From Gigantopelta aegis (taxonomy: Eukaryota > Mollusca > Gastropoda > Neomphalida > Peltospiridae), in the NCBI RefSeq assembly GCF_016097555.1, contig NC_054707.1, positions 45,406,892 to 45,470,891 on the forward strand: DNA of 64,000 nt, read 5' to 3'. A program made the translations under genes and the position numbers. The notes beneath the pieces were generated by a model. The model was not told where the DNA came from. It did not search any database and worked only from the letters and a program-made list of their open reading frames with translations. The stretch's first letter is position 1, and each line of letters starts with the position of its first letter. Below are positions 1-19,960 of the stretch, piece by piece.

Positions 1-214
1 ATTAATAGTTTGTCGTTATTTGCAATGAAAAGTAGTTTTTGCGTTTTCATTGTGTGTCAGTATATATCGCTACTGAGTTTTACCATAATGAAAAACAGTT
101 TCATCATGGCCAATTTGCAAATATGACAGAAGAATGTGTTATACGTTTTACAGGCACAGACCTAGGATAATACACAAGACAGTAGATTGAATTGACAGAG
201 ACTGAGACACAAAC

Positions 215-8227
<8,013 letters not shown>

Positions 8228-8280
8228 TTTCAAGTTCTGTCTTTCACCTTTCACTTTGAAATCATGTTAACAAATAGTTT
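8228..8280 (-). other. CCDC148 5' untranslated exon segment
   Basis: Upstream of the ATG at 8227 the minus strand has a good acceptor (poly-T, then CAG) ending at 8281, so the coding exon probably continues as 5' UTR to 8280 and joins a non-coding first exon further right. That first exon was not located. Confidence 0.45.
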
Positions 8281-10130
8281 CTGAAAAAATATAGAAAGGA
8301 CACACATTACATTTTTTAATTCCAAACATCACTTAAATAATAATTAGGCAACTATGTAACAAGGTTGAAAATTCCCAGTGACTCTGTCCTAATATGGGAC
8401 TAGTAGATTTTATAACCAGGGGCCAATTTTCTCGAAACAATCATGAGAAATGTTTACAAAAATGCTTGAAAATAATTTTGTGAAAAACAAATGTACTGAG
8501 TGTTATTCAATTGGTGATGCATAGTTTTCAGAGTTGAGAGGTAGGCTGTGAAGGGCATGCTTCTTACAATATTAAGCGAAATCATACAGCTGCATACATG
8601 TATATGCAGTTTCAAATTTTAACTCTTATATATTAATTTCAAAAACTTGACCTGCCTGAAACTCAAACTATTTCCTTGTCCCCTTCAAAATCAAGTTATC
8701 GAAGTTTGACTGTATATATACACATATATACACACATATATATACACACACACACAGTTGTAAAACATGTAATGAATGAAAATAATAGGTCACAGGTTTA
8801 TTTTTAGCAGTATGCCACCTATTACATATAATTTATCCACCTAATAGTACCAAATTTTGTAAAAAAAACTAAAAACATTTTGTGTTCTAGTTGTTTTCTG
8901 TAAAAACATTTTGTACTAAAAATACACATTATTATTATTTGTTTGTTTTTTTGAGGGGGTTCATCTCCATTTTCTTTTGTCACTGAAACAAGTTAATCTG
9001 ACTTTAAATTCATTTGGGTTTTATCTAGCTAACTGAAATAGAATATTGTTTTCTTCATAAACAATAAATATTTTGTCTAAAATAATAAAAAAATAAACAC
9101 ATTCAAAAATGTAAATGACACTGTCTTCAATATTGAACTCAAAACTATTTTAAAAGGTGTTTGAGATTTGTTCTTTTTTGTTCTGTTGGTGTGATGAAGC
9201 AGTTACTGAAATAATTATAACTGGTTTCATTTGAATGATGTCAGCTTACTAAACATGTCACATTGCATCCCCCTGCAATATTACTAGTAATTAAAAAAAA
9301 AAGATTTTAAATAATAATACATGTATTAAAAACCCCCAATAAAATAGGTTATGCTATTTCCATTTTCAGAACACAGGAAAACATGCAAAGGTACTATGAA
9401 CTTTTTTAATTGAAGATTACTTATGCATCTTACTGTTTTTGAAGAAGATATTGCAATATAAAAATAGTACTGGAAACATATCCACCTGCCCCCACCCCCA
9501 CATTATATTGATATAAAGAGTGAATCTCACCATAACACAAAATCTAACTCTAACTGAAGATTGAATATGGGTGGTGGGGGGTAGGGTAGCCCAAGTGCTC
9601 TGCCGTTCGAGAGCATGGTGGATATTTGAATGTCATCAGAGATAGGTCCATGATGAAAAAATAGAGTTTTTGACTACCACTGGCAAAAGTTCCCAATTTA
9701 ATACAACAATAATTATATGTTTGACATTAAATTACCTTTACATCGATCATTATCTAGTTCAAATGCTGGTAACAAATATTTCACATCTTAATAGGCCTAC
9801 ACAGACTACAGGAAGAAACCTGCCAGCACCTATATATTTAAGCAAAACATTGTCATGTTTTTTCCTACATAGTGTGTTTATTAGTTGTTAATATGTGAAC
9901 TCGAAAATGTTCAATGTTACTGTAATATGGTATTTAACGTCAAATATATGATTTATTACAGCATTAGAGCAGGATTTTTTTGTCTACTGCACCTTCTAGG
10001 TACTAGGTGGTAGGCAGAAGATTGATGTATTCATTATAGACTTACAGGTACCTCCAGCACAGAACACAATTATAACCATCCTCATGTCTGTCTAGCTATC
10101 GAATGGCAGAGTTCTTGACTAGGGAGAGGT

Positions 10131-10328
10131 TAGCCCGAGTACTCTGACCATAAAAGAACAAGATAGACATTTGAAAAGGAAAAATATCCGCCCGGTCCGC
10201 CCCTCCTCTAACCCTAACCTTAACCCCAACCCCTAACTAAAAAACCCTAACCCATAACCCCTAACCCTAACTAAAAAATAATAATGGAGGGGACCGGGCG
10301 GATATTATACCTCAGAGTACTCAGGCTA
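10131..10328. mobile_element. Nested inverted-repeat element with telomere-like loop
   Basis: The outer arms 10131-10147 (TAGCCCGAGTACTCTGA) and 10312-10328 are inverted with one mismatch. The inner arms 10183-10206 and 10286-10306 (GGAGGGGACCGGGCGGATAT) are inverted with a 3-nt insertion. The loop (about 10207-10270) is degenerate CCCTAACC/CCTAACCCC repeat, like the animal telomere unit TTAGGG. Confidence 0.7.
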
Positions 10329-10829
10329 GGGTGGGGTGGGACTGAATTCGGGCTTAGAGGCAGGTGGATATTGTACCCTTACGTGCAGGTTGGGTTGGTT
10401 TAGTGAGCTTGTTCACTACACAAAGAATATTAATGGAAAAAACAGATGCACCAGTGAGGAAAAGTGGTGAGTTATTTCGAATTAGTACTATTTCAAACTA
10501 AAACAAAAAGTCTAAATCACCAAACTGAGAAACTCAGAAAGTCACAAGTGTCGACAACTGGTAACAAGGCATTAATACTGCGTCTAATGCTAAACGTCGG
10601 CCGATTTAAAAATGTATCTGTCTAAATGCTGACGTTATAATCAAATCCCATCTAGGTAACACTGTCAAATGTGACAAAATATAAACACACACTGTGTATT
10701 CAACCCAAAAACTGGACGTTGCGACGATAAACAAGTTCCCGACTCCATTTTTATTTATATTTTTTAATGTAATTTCCTAAATATATTATTGGCGCACCAA
10801 CAGTTTATTTTTCGTAGGAGGACAACCGA

Positions 10830-10932
10830 TAAGACCCAAACGCTCTTGGTTGAAATCGGTAACAGGATGCGAACCCAGTACTTACCAGCTTTAAGTCCAG
10901 TGGCTTAACTATTACACCACCAGGGCCGATAG
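10830..10932 (-). mobile_element. tRNA-like SINE head (different family)
   Basis: On the minus strand, GGTGGTGTAATAGTTAAGCC resembles an A box and GGGTTCGCATCC a B box, spaced as in a tRNA promoter. It is too degenerate to be a tRNA gene. Confidence 0.5.
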
Positions 10933-11182
10933 TCTTACTTCTCTATGAGTTTCATTTTTATTTTGCCCGTCTAAATATTCATCATCACGGCCGACGTATA
11001 TTTAGCCATTCTGAACTTTAACTGGCACCCCTGTCTCGATTGCCCAGTGCGGAATATTTACAAATATTGGTGTATGTCGACAAGGACGCTAACGCCGTGC
11101 CGGCAGATTATATAGGGTTTTTAAAACTAGATTTATCACTAAATTACTTGCTCTGTGATCTTCATTGATACACTGTTTATGA

Positions 11183-12127
11183 ATGGCAATGTTTGAAGCG
11201 GGTGAAACGGAACTTATAGACACAGAAGGTGATTTGTATGTTTTTTTGTAGCCCCAGCAAGCACTTAGCTAGCCCGACCACACAAGCCCCACGGTGACGG
11301 TAACAAGCCACATTGTTAAAAACTACGATAAATTAGGCCTACTCTCCTACAATTAATTACTGTTAGGTTTCCCCCACATTAACCATTACAATGACACAGA
11401 TATTCTACATACTATAGTTCTTCCCACGTGGAACACCTTTTTTCATACTGTGATTAATTATCACCAGGAATTTACTATAAACTATTTATAAACCGTTTAA
11501 ACAATATTATTCCCAGTTATAATGCTGGTTGGGGATTGGACAACAGGAAAAATGCCTATATCATGGCCTCTCCCTACAATTTGAAAATGTAATTCAGGTT
11601 TACACAAGATGACAGACCAATGGCAATCGCCGACCACCAAAAAGTAGTCAAAGATTTCTGCTCTAATACCACAACAATCCTATGTTTGACGTCAAATTCA
11701 TTTACATCAAACATTTTCGAGTTCCTTGATTAAAAAAAATTCAGATATTAATCACTACCGTACTAGATATTCAAATGACGTAAGAATATGTGGCGCGGTG
11801 TATTTTTGAATGGAAATGACACCAAACTCGAATGACGTCATTTTGGATGTCCTTACATCAAAATAAAGTTATGCCTAACGTTTTTTGTTTTCTGAATGCT
11901 GGACAGCTTTCAGTGTCAAATTGCCATTGAAATGTTTTTATTTGATGACTATGAATGCATATGTCAGTCATGGAGTGTCACCCAAGTATGTTTGCTTAAA
12001 TGTCAATAAACCTAGTGCCGAGACATCGACTAATTTACATCTAATTTGCAAAGTTATCAACTTCTCAAAGTATGTGATCTAAAAAATATCACATACTTTG
12101 ATTGCACTGAAAATGTAAGATATTATA

Positions 12128-12176
<49 letters not shown>

Positions 12177-15100
12177 CTCCACATTAATTCCAGAAAGGAA
12201 ACCTGTTCGACTTTCTCTTCACTTGATTGTCAAGCGGCATCTTCCACCCAAAGCAACATCTTGGACACAACAACAGATGTAAGAACTGACTTGAAAAAAC
12301 ATATAATTAATCAAGAAAGGTATAAAAAGTAAATAGGGCAGATAAAAATGGTCTTTTTTACAGTAATAATATCCAGAGTTGCCAGCTGAAATCAATAGAC
12401 CTGATAATACACACAACATTCAATACTTTGTTTATCAAATGTGTTATCTGTCATAGTGGTGTATATAGGCTATGTGTTGGGGAGGGGAGGATTTTTTAAA
12501 ACGTGGCTGCTTAATACAGGTTTTTGGGTATTTGTTTTTGTTGGGGATTTTTAGGGGGAGGGGTTGTACTAAAAAAAAAGTATATGATTAATATATCAAA
12601 TAATGATAATTGTCAGATGACTTCAAGATGAGGTTTATGACAGATTGTACAATGCTTGAGGATTGTCTTTTTTAGGCTCAATGGGATATGAACTAAAAAA
12701 AAAAGAGTCATATACACAAAAGTTTTACTATGCTTTTTATTGTTAAAATCTTTGCTGATGAACAACTGAAGGTTAAGTATCTGTTAAAACAAGAATTATG
12801 ATGGTTATTACTTTTTTAAATTTAACAGACTTGATGCACTGGCAAAGATTACACGACTCCGGCTAGACAGGGAAAATATAGGTTATGTTGACAGCCTGGA
12901 CCTACTGAGTGAAAATGTCACCCATATCTATCTACAACAGGTAGGTTTTGTTAGTCATTACTTTTCACATTCATATTGTTCACATCCACTTGTAATTTAT
13001 TTTCATGCTATCAAGAAAGCTATAATGTCATCATTCGTTCGTTCGTTCGTTCGTTCGTTCGTTCGTTCGTTCATTCATTCCTCTGACATTCTATACTAAT
13101 GCAGAACACATAATGATATGCAGTTGGTTTTAATAATTCCTATCATGTAAGCTTTAATGATGGAATGGGAAGAGGGTTGGTCCACTCCAAACTCTGAAGC
13201 AGAGGTGGCCAGAATATGCATGTGCATCTACCATGTGCTCTCCATTTGAAAGGCAGATTTAATAACAGCCACCAGTTGCTAGCATTTTCTGATATATTGT
13301 ACCTGTAGACCTCGTCAGCTGTCTAAGGTATTACCACATACATCTTCTTCAGTATATCATATAACTATAGAGTGACACAGCAGGCTTTGAAAGATACTGG
13401 AGTTTACTGGAGTAATTTAAAATATATATTTAAATGTGATATTCTCTACATATTCATGTAAAATGCTTTATTAATAATTACTTTTTATATAATTCATGTT
13501 AATCATCTGTTTATTTTCATATGTTTATCTTTTGATACCAAATAGACAATGCAGTTTTATCTTTGATTATTTGGCACACAATGCTTTTCTATTTTTGCTG
13601 GGAATTGTTAAACCATTCATTTGTTAATTCATTCATTCACTGAATCCAGTTTAAACTGGATGATATATTCTAAATGCTTTAATTTAAAAAGTCATATATC
13701 AGTACTCAAGAGTGTAATTCTGAGGTTCAAGCATCAAGTGCCAAGCAGAGAGTTTGGCTAGCTGTTCACAGCATAGATAATAATTACAAAAAAGTAGTTT
13801 TTTAAAGGAAAATATTTTACTTTTTCGTTGTTGATTTTATTATTTTATTTTTTGGATACATGTTAAATGTCCATTAAATACCTCATAAAAGTTTTTTAAC
13901 TTTATAAAGTGTAATGAGCATGTGTTTTACAGAATCGTATTGAGAGGATTAACAACTTTGACTGCTTACAAAGCATCCAGTTTTTGACTCTGTCTGGTAA
14001 CCGCATCTCCACCATTGAAAACCTTTCACATCTCAAGAAACTCTTGTTCCTAGATTTATCTAGCAACAGCATTTCTGACTTTGTAGAAGGTATTGTTATT
14101 ATTAGTGTTTTCATATGCACACCACATTATATAAAAAGTAATTACATGTATACAGTCAAAGTTGGTCTAATGGGCACCTCTATATAACTGCCACCTGCCC
14201 ATAATGGCCACCTGAAATCCCCCCCCCCCCCACCCCCAATGCATTTCTTTCTTCATTTGACCTCTATAGAATGGCAACCTGTCCAACGCGGCCAGCAGCC
14301 ACTACTTTTCAGCAAAAATAAGGTCTGAACCTGCATTAGCGACCAAAATATTATTCCCCCCCCCAAAAAAAAAAAATTCAAATTCTTCCCATCATAATAT
14401 GATCATACAGCGATTTAGTTCCCAGTAAATCCCATTGTTTTCTGCAATGCTGCCATTGTTGTGTCACGTGATGGGAAAGTTTGGTGATTTGATTTGACAA
14501 AGAACAAACTTATTTTGATGTTATCATATGATGTTATTGTCGCAAACAAATCTACGTTCAGCTCAAATCGTTACTCAATAACAAGGCGACTTCTCATTGG
14601 CTGTAGCCTATGAAAGCAGAATGTATTACAGTATCTGATTGTTGCTGTATTATCAAAGGCAATTATAACCAAGGTGCCTGAGTAGTCTGTCAACCGGGCA
14701 CCAAACGACAAACATTAATGAATTTAGTTAAGCTGGTATGCTTTGGTAAATCGCGACCTTTGTTTACCAAAATTGTTTTGTTTGCGGTTCGAAATGTAAT
14801 CCCAATGCAACTACCAAACCAATGGATTAGTATTATAGTATCTGATTGTTGCAGTATTAACATGACACTAATAATGAGTTAAACATGACACTTGAGTAAT
14901 AAATCCCAATTAAACAAAAGTAAATTTCTGTTTTGTGTTATTTATTTATAAACCAACTGGAATATTTTGGAACCTCTATATAAAGGCCACCTGTCCATAA
15001 CGACCACTTTCTGTTGGTCACTTGAGTGGTTGCTATATACAGGTTCGACTACATGTATGTGGTCCCATTTCTACGATATTGAATTTGTAGGAACAATATT

Positions 15101-17631
15101 ATGTATAGATATTTCAGTGCATTACAGTCAAAATTAAGTAACTAATAACAATGCAAGTAAAGTACTGTGTTATCTTTGACTGTATGTCTGATGCCATATA
15201 ACGTTAAATAAAAAGCGTGTTGAGTCTTTTATTTTTTTTAATTCTTCCTTTTTATTATGTAAAATCATATAATATACTTTTTTATCATTGTCATATTTTT
15301 CAGATGAACTACCAAAGTCACTGGTTTTGTTAAATCTTTCAGACAATCCTTGTACACAGCTTGTGGACTACAGGTAGGTCTGTGTTTTACTAAAGATGGG
15401 TGAATTTTTATAAATGCTGTTTATGCTGGAAATATGTTTATGGCAATGTAAACATAGAGTGGAATATAATTTTCTATATATATATATAAAGTAACACATT
15501 AATTTTTATTATATATAAATCCAAGTGTCAGTAATTTATTTAGACAAGAAAGAGCAGAATGGTTATTAATTCAAAATTTAAAACACTGAAAGCACTAATA
15601 ATTATGTACCGGTAGCCTACAGTAAAGTATACACTTATAACGGAACTACTGCATAGAACGAACTTATCGTAAAGTCCCCGTTTTATGACCCTATACATTA
15701 ATAACCTACTTGTACAAATTTGTACAATGAACTACCGCTATATCAAACTAACTCTCATGGTCCCTTCTGGTTCCTTATAAGAGTACTTTACGGTATGTAA
15801 TTTACGGTAAAAACATTTCATCCTACAACCACTGTTAAACATTTAAGGCTGAATTTTCAAAGCATGTTTATGTCCTAAACACGTGTAACTACATACATTT
15901 ACAATGCTTAAACACTTGCATTTAAGTAAAGACAGGCTTCATAAATTTGGCCGTTACTGTAATTGACTGTTGCATGAGACCGAAATTATCTCAGATACAT
16001 TGTAGATCTATATTTTTGCCTGTTTGAGTCGGCTTATACATCATACCAACCTTTTTGTACCAGATATTGAGTGGCAAACTAAGAGGTCGGCTTATATCCA
16101 CAGTGTCAGCTAATACTGGTACACAATGATATACAGTAATGTTTGGCACTCTTTAAAGTTTGGTGGATCACCTCAAGTCCCTGTTTCTGCTAAATCTGTG
16201 CTTAGACCAAACTTCTCTTAATAAAATGTTTGATCTTCAGAGCCCGACTAATCAAGTGTCTTCCGAAGCTGAGACAGTTGGACAATGAAGATGTTACAAC
16301 TGGAGAGGATGAAGGGATGGAGTCAAATTCAGAGGAGGAAGAAGAAACATGTGATGTGGTAAAAGATGCCGTGACATACACACCCAGTACGTTTGCTAGA
16401 CAACAAGTGCTTCTATCACAGTTCTATAGGGAAAAGTGATATCCCTTTAAAGGAATACTGTCACAGATCGTTGGTCTAATTAATGGTCCTACAAAGTATT
16501 ATCGGAAAATATATGAAGGGTCCACAGGAATAACCTGTGATGTCACATTTTTAGTAAGGGGATATTTTTTTAATTTTAAAGTTTTGCAACTGTAATCGTG
16601 GAATATTTATGTCTAATAGAAAGCATAGTTTACCAACTACTTTGAATGGCCTACCATAATTATAGGTTTTCATTGTGACCTTGACATACACAATCATTAT
16701 AATACTGACTATCTGTTTATGTTATATATTTTATTCCCGTGTACCCTCAATATACATTTGATTTGTCCCTAAAAGTACTTATTCAACCATTTACATAATC
16801 ACTATATTCCACTTATTACTGATATTTTGTAAAAAAATAATTGAATTGAGGCATTGGTCCATAGATAAATTTTAAAATAATAATGATTAGGAGCACAGAC
16901 GTGTGACGTACTATATTTTGAATCACGTGACAGGCATCCCCCGAATAACTGCAGTGTCAATATAATTTGTCCAGTTTGTGTAACGAGAATGCTTGACCAT
17001 CCCCTGTGAAGTAGGGTAAACAGAAACAAAAACAATGAAAACAAGTTATTAAAAAACACAAAAACATTACCACATTCATTTTCCACCCTGTCAAATTAAT
17101 TATTATGCCATAGATCCATGGGTAATTGTATTTAACCTCTACTAATGAGGGCTGACTATATACACAGCAAAATTGTGTATTGGTGGTATATAAGTATTTT
17201 ATTGATATTCAAAACCATCTGGAATACATACTGTGGTCTGAACGGGAGGGGGGGGGGGGTGAATATGAATCTTTCAGACTCTTTTGTGTCCATATTCCTT
17301 GGACACCCATATGAATATAGCCTAATATCAATTTATAAAAAAGTATTTTAGCCTGAGCAGGAGGTGGGGGTGGGGTGTTGTTCAAATCCCTGACCCCTGC
17401 AGCAGGTTTGTGAACTAATCAAAAACATAAATTTACAATGGTAATTCAAATGTTTAATTATTTTTATGTGTTAATTTATTTTGTTTTCAAATTTCAGAAA
17501 GTGCCAAACTTGTGTGTGGTGAAATACTTATGCGATCTCAGAACCGAATTGAAGATCAACTGAAAATACATAAACAGCATTCAAAAGAACTTGAGGAATT
17601 AAAAAAGAAGTTGAATATCAGTAGAAAATAG
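11183..17631 (+). CDS. LRRC46: LRRC46, leucine-rich repeat-containing protein 46
   Basis: Exons 11183-11228, 12194-12278, 12829-12940, 13933-14089, 15304-15373, 16241-16386 (or to the stop at 16439) and 17498-17631. Phases agree throughout the first five exons. Start MAMFEAGETELIDTE; a conserved VRLSLHLIVKRHLP segment precedes the repeats. Leucine-rich repeats follow: ITRLRLDRENIGYVDSLDLL, VTHIYLQQNRIERINNFDCL, IQFLTLSGNRISTIENLSHL, LLFLDLSSNSISDFVEDELP, LVLLNLSDNPCTQLVDYR, then a capping CLPKLRQLDNEDV and an acidic tract. The repeat order, and the NLSDNPCT...YR block in particular, match vertebrate LRRC46, a sperm-flagellum and cilium protein. The 3' end is uncertain: an internal donor (A then GTACGT at 16387) is in phase with exon 17498, giving about 249 aa; reading through gives about 222 aa. 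Confidence 0.88.
12128..12173. repeat. (TA)n microsatellite
   Basis: About 23 TA dinucleotides, 20 bp upstream of the acceptor of LRRC46 exon 2. Confidence 0.95.
13033..13080. repeat. (TTCG)n tetranucleotide repeat
   Basis: About ten GTTC/TTCG units grading into TTCA, in an LRRC46 intron. The CpG in each unit is unusually well preserved. Confidence 0.95.
14152..15055. mobile_element. Non-autonomous DNA element in an LRRC46 intron
   Basis: The ends are imperfect inverted repeats (ACAGTCAAAGTTGGTC at left; GGTTCGACTACATG at right). Sub-terminal copies of ACCTCTATATAA and GGCCACCTG(T/C)CCATAA occur on both sides. No transposase frame seen. Confidence 0.6.
15617..15796. mobile_element. Short inverted-repeat element (TACAGTAAAGTA ends)
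   Basis: The left end TACAGTAAAGTATACACTTA is matched in inverse by CTTATAAGAGTACTTTACGG near 15776-15795. Confidence 0.55.
15847..15952. mobile_element. Short foldback element (GGCTGAATTTTCAAAGC ends)
   Basis: GGCTGAATTTTCAAAGC at the left and GGCTTCATAAATTTGGCC at the right form imperfect inverted ends, like the GGGCC-ended foldbacks elsewhere in the window. Confidence 0.45.
16447..16870 (+). mobile_element. Truncated TTAAAGG..GTCAC inverted-repeat element
   Basis: It begins TTTAAAGGAATACTGTCACAG and shares interior sequence (ATTTGATTTGTCCC, ATTTTGTAAAAAAATAATTG) with the complete copy at 53956-54299. The right end is missing. It starts just 3' of the LRRC46 read-through stop. Confidence 0.6.
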
Positions 17632-17962
17632 CAACATGTCAAATTTCCTTGGATGTTTGGGAATGTTATGAGTGATTTGGCACCAAAGATTGGAGTTTGG
17701 TATTGATCCGTTAATGTTGAGGTTCAAATGGCATACGCAGGACATGAACTATAACGAGATGTTGGTAATTGAATAAAAAAACAAAATGTGATCCATGTGA
17801 CCGACATTCTACTTATCAGTCTAAACAATCACCCTTTTTAAGTTTGTTCATTTTACTTTTTACTGGAAGTGAATGTTTGTATCACATTATTTCATTAGGT
17901 AGCACTATACCAAAACATCTTACTAGGTCAAAGTTCAGTGCCAAACTGTTATTAAAGTATAG

Positions 17963-17968
17963 AATAAA
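17963..17968 (+). promoter_or_regulatory. Possible LRRC46 polyadenylation signal
   Basis: AATAAA about 330 bp after the stop in the last exon. A nearer AATAAA at 17773 is also possible. Confidence 0.4.
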
Positions 17969-17969
17969 G

Positions 17970-18545
17970 CCATGATGTTGTCGAGATATGTGACAGTACT
18001 ATTCTCTGTTTTTTTTAATAATTCTAACTTCAGTATTTGATTTCATCGAATGTCAGTATACCAGGTACAGTACTATTGTACTTAAAACATGTTAATGTGG
18101 GTTGCCGCTCGCATGTTTATACACTTCCTGTTATATCTAATATTATATCGAAACCACCTCCAATTATTTTGAATAAATCTCAGGGTATTTTGTTGATTTA
18201 TATCTTTTGTGTATATGCTGCAGCATTTATTGTGCAATGGACTACCATTTTATGAAGACATTTTTTTCAATGTAAGAACCATATAGAAATAATGTATCTG
18301 TTTCAGGAACGACAGAACCCCCCCCCCCCCCCCCCCCCAATAATTCTGAATAAAAAATATTGGTAGTAAATCAAGGCAGAAATAAATTTTACTTGCAGAA
18401 TGCAGGAAATTGCATTTCATATTTCATGATATCTACATGTAGTTTTCTAAAAACTTTGGTCTGTGCCCTCAATCTTGGTTAGACACCCCCACCCCATGCC
18501 TACTTGCTTCTTCTGTGCCTGTGGTTACTTGCAAATTTCCATGTT
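17970..18545. other. Intergenic spacer with poly-C run
   Basis: A C-run at about 18310-18339; otherwise nothing recognised. Confidence 0.5.
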
Positions 18546-18669
18546 TGAATGAATTAATGAATGTTTGATGACACCCCAGCACAAAAATACACATCGCTAT
18601 TGGGTGTTATAAATGGTAAGTATATGAAAATATTTATATATAACCATGTAAAACCAGTGTAAGGAGCTG

Positions 18670-18705
18670 TGTGTGGGGGGGGGGGGGGGGGGGGGGGGGG
18701 AGTAT
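18670..18705. repeat. poly-G run
   Basis: More than 25 consecutive G within the LINE 3' region. Confidence 0.95.
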
Positions 18706-19255
18706 AATACAATACATAAATCAATTAAGGTAAGTATATTTTAAAATTTTGTATAGAAGTCAAAGTGTTTTAAAAACTTTACAATTAATTCTGGATGGAG
18801 TTTAAAAGATTCCAAAACATTTGTTGCCAAATACATCATTTCTTGTCAGCTTGAGATGTTCACCAAAATGTGGCGCACTGTCAGCGTACACTGACAATGT
18901 TCACACTGAGGAGGAGGGGCCTTCTTAAAAATAAATGAATGTGTCAAATATGTATGGCCGATGCGAGCACGGCATAAGTTTACTTCATCCTTCCTGCACT
19001 GCCTGTAGGAGGACTGCCACTCTCCCAGGACTGTCTTGACAGAAGGAAGCTTGTTCGCAATGGCACAGTCCCAATCATCTTGCCAAGTCGAAAAGATATA
19101 TTGGTTAATATGAAATTTAAAATCACTGTAGACACAAACATTGACACAGGGCAAGTTCAAAGCAGACTTGGCAGCAATATCTGTCTTTTCGTTACCCTTA
19201 ATGCCAACATGGCTGGATACCTAACAAAATATAACATCTTTATTGACAGTTGATA

Positions 19256-19590
19256 AAAGGAAGGAAGGAAATGTTTTATTTAACAACACACTCGACACAT
19301 TTTATTTGTGGTTATATGGCATCAGACATACGGTTACGGATCACACAGATATTGAGAGAGGAAACCTGCTGTCGCCATGTCATGGGCTACTCTTTTCAAT
19401 TAGCAAGCAAGGGATCTTTTGTATGCACCATCCCACAGACAGGGTAGTACATACCACGGTCTTTGATATGCCAGTCGTGGTGTACTGGCTGGAACAAGAA
19501 ATAGGTAATGGGGCCCACCGACAGGGATCGATCCCAGACCGACTGTGCATCAAGCAAGCATTTTACCACTGGGCTACATCCTGCTTCCCC
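19256..19590 (-). mobile_element. SINE, head A + tail 1, inserted in LINE
   Basis: Full-length on the minus strand, tail (AAACATTTCCTTCC) at the left and tRNA-like head (CCCAGTGGTAAAATG) at the right. It splits the LINE RNase H region together with the next SINE, and a poly-C run separates the two. Confidence 0.85.
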
Positions 19591-19629
19591 CCCCCCCCCC
19601 CCATTCATCGTCCCAACTTGGGGGTGGGG

Positions 19630-19960
19630 GTGGCAAGACAGCCCAGTGGTAAAGTGCTTGCTTGATGCATGGTCAGTTTGTGATCGATCCTTGTCAGTGG
19701 GTCCACTGGGCTATTTCTAGCTCCAGCTAGTGTACCACAACTGGTACATCAAAGGCTGTGACATGTGCTATCCTGTCTATTGGATGGTGCATATAAAAGA
19801 TCCCATGCTGCTAATCGAAAAAGAGTAGCCCACGAAGTGGCGACAGCAGGTTTCCTCCCGCAATATTTGTGTGGTCCTTAACCATATGTTCGACACCATA
19901 TAACCATAAATAAAATGTGTTGAGAGTGTCGCTAAATAAAACATTTCTTTCTTTCTTTCC
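19630..19960 (+). mobile_element. SINE, head A + tail 1, head-to-head with previous
   Basis: Head AGCCCAGTGGTAAAGTGC, B-box-like GTGATCGATCC, core CATATAAAAGATCCC and tail AAATAAAACATTTC followed by TTTC repeats. LINE coding resumes directly after it. Confidence 0.88.

Larger units (their letters stand above)
8281..11182. other. Divergent intergenic region between CCDC148 and LRRC46
   Basis: About 2.9 kb, AT-rich, presumably with both promoters and any non-coding first exons. It contains the inverted-repeat element at 10131-10328 and a short tRNA-like SINE head near 10830-10932. A partial foldback end (GGGGCCAATTTTCTCGAAA) lies near 8422. No convincing TATA box or RFX X-box was found by eye. 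Confidence 0.5.
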
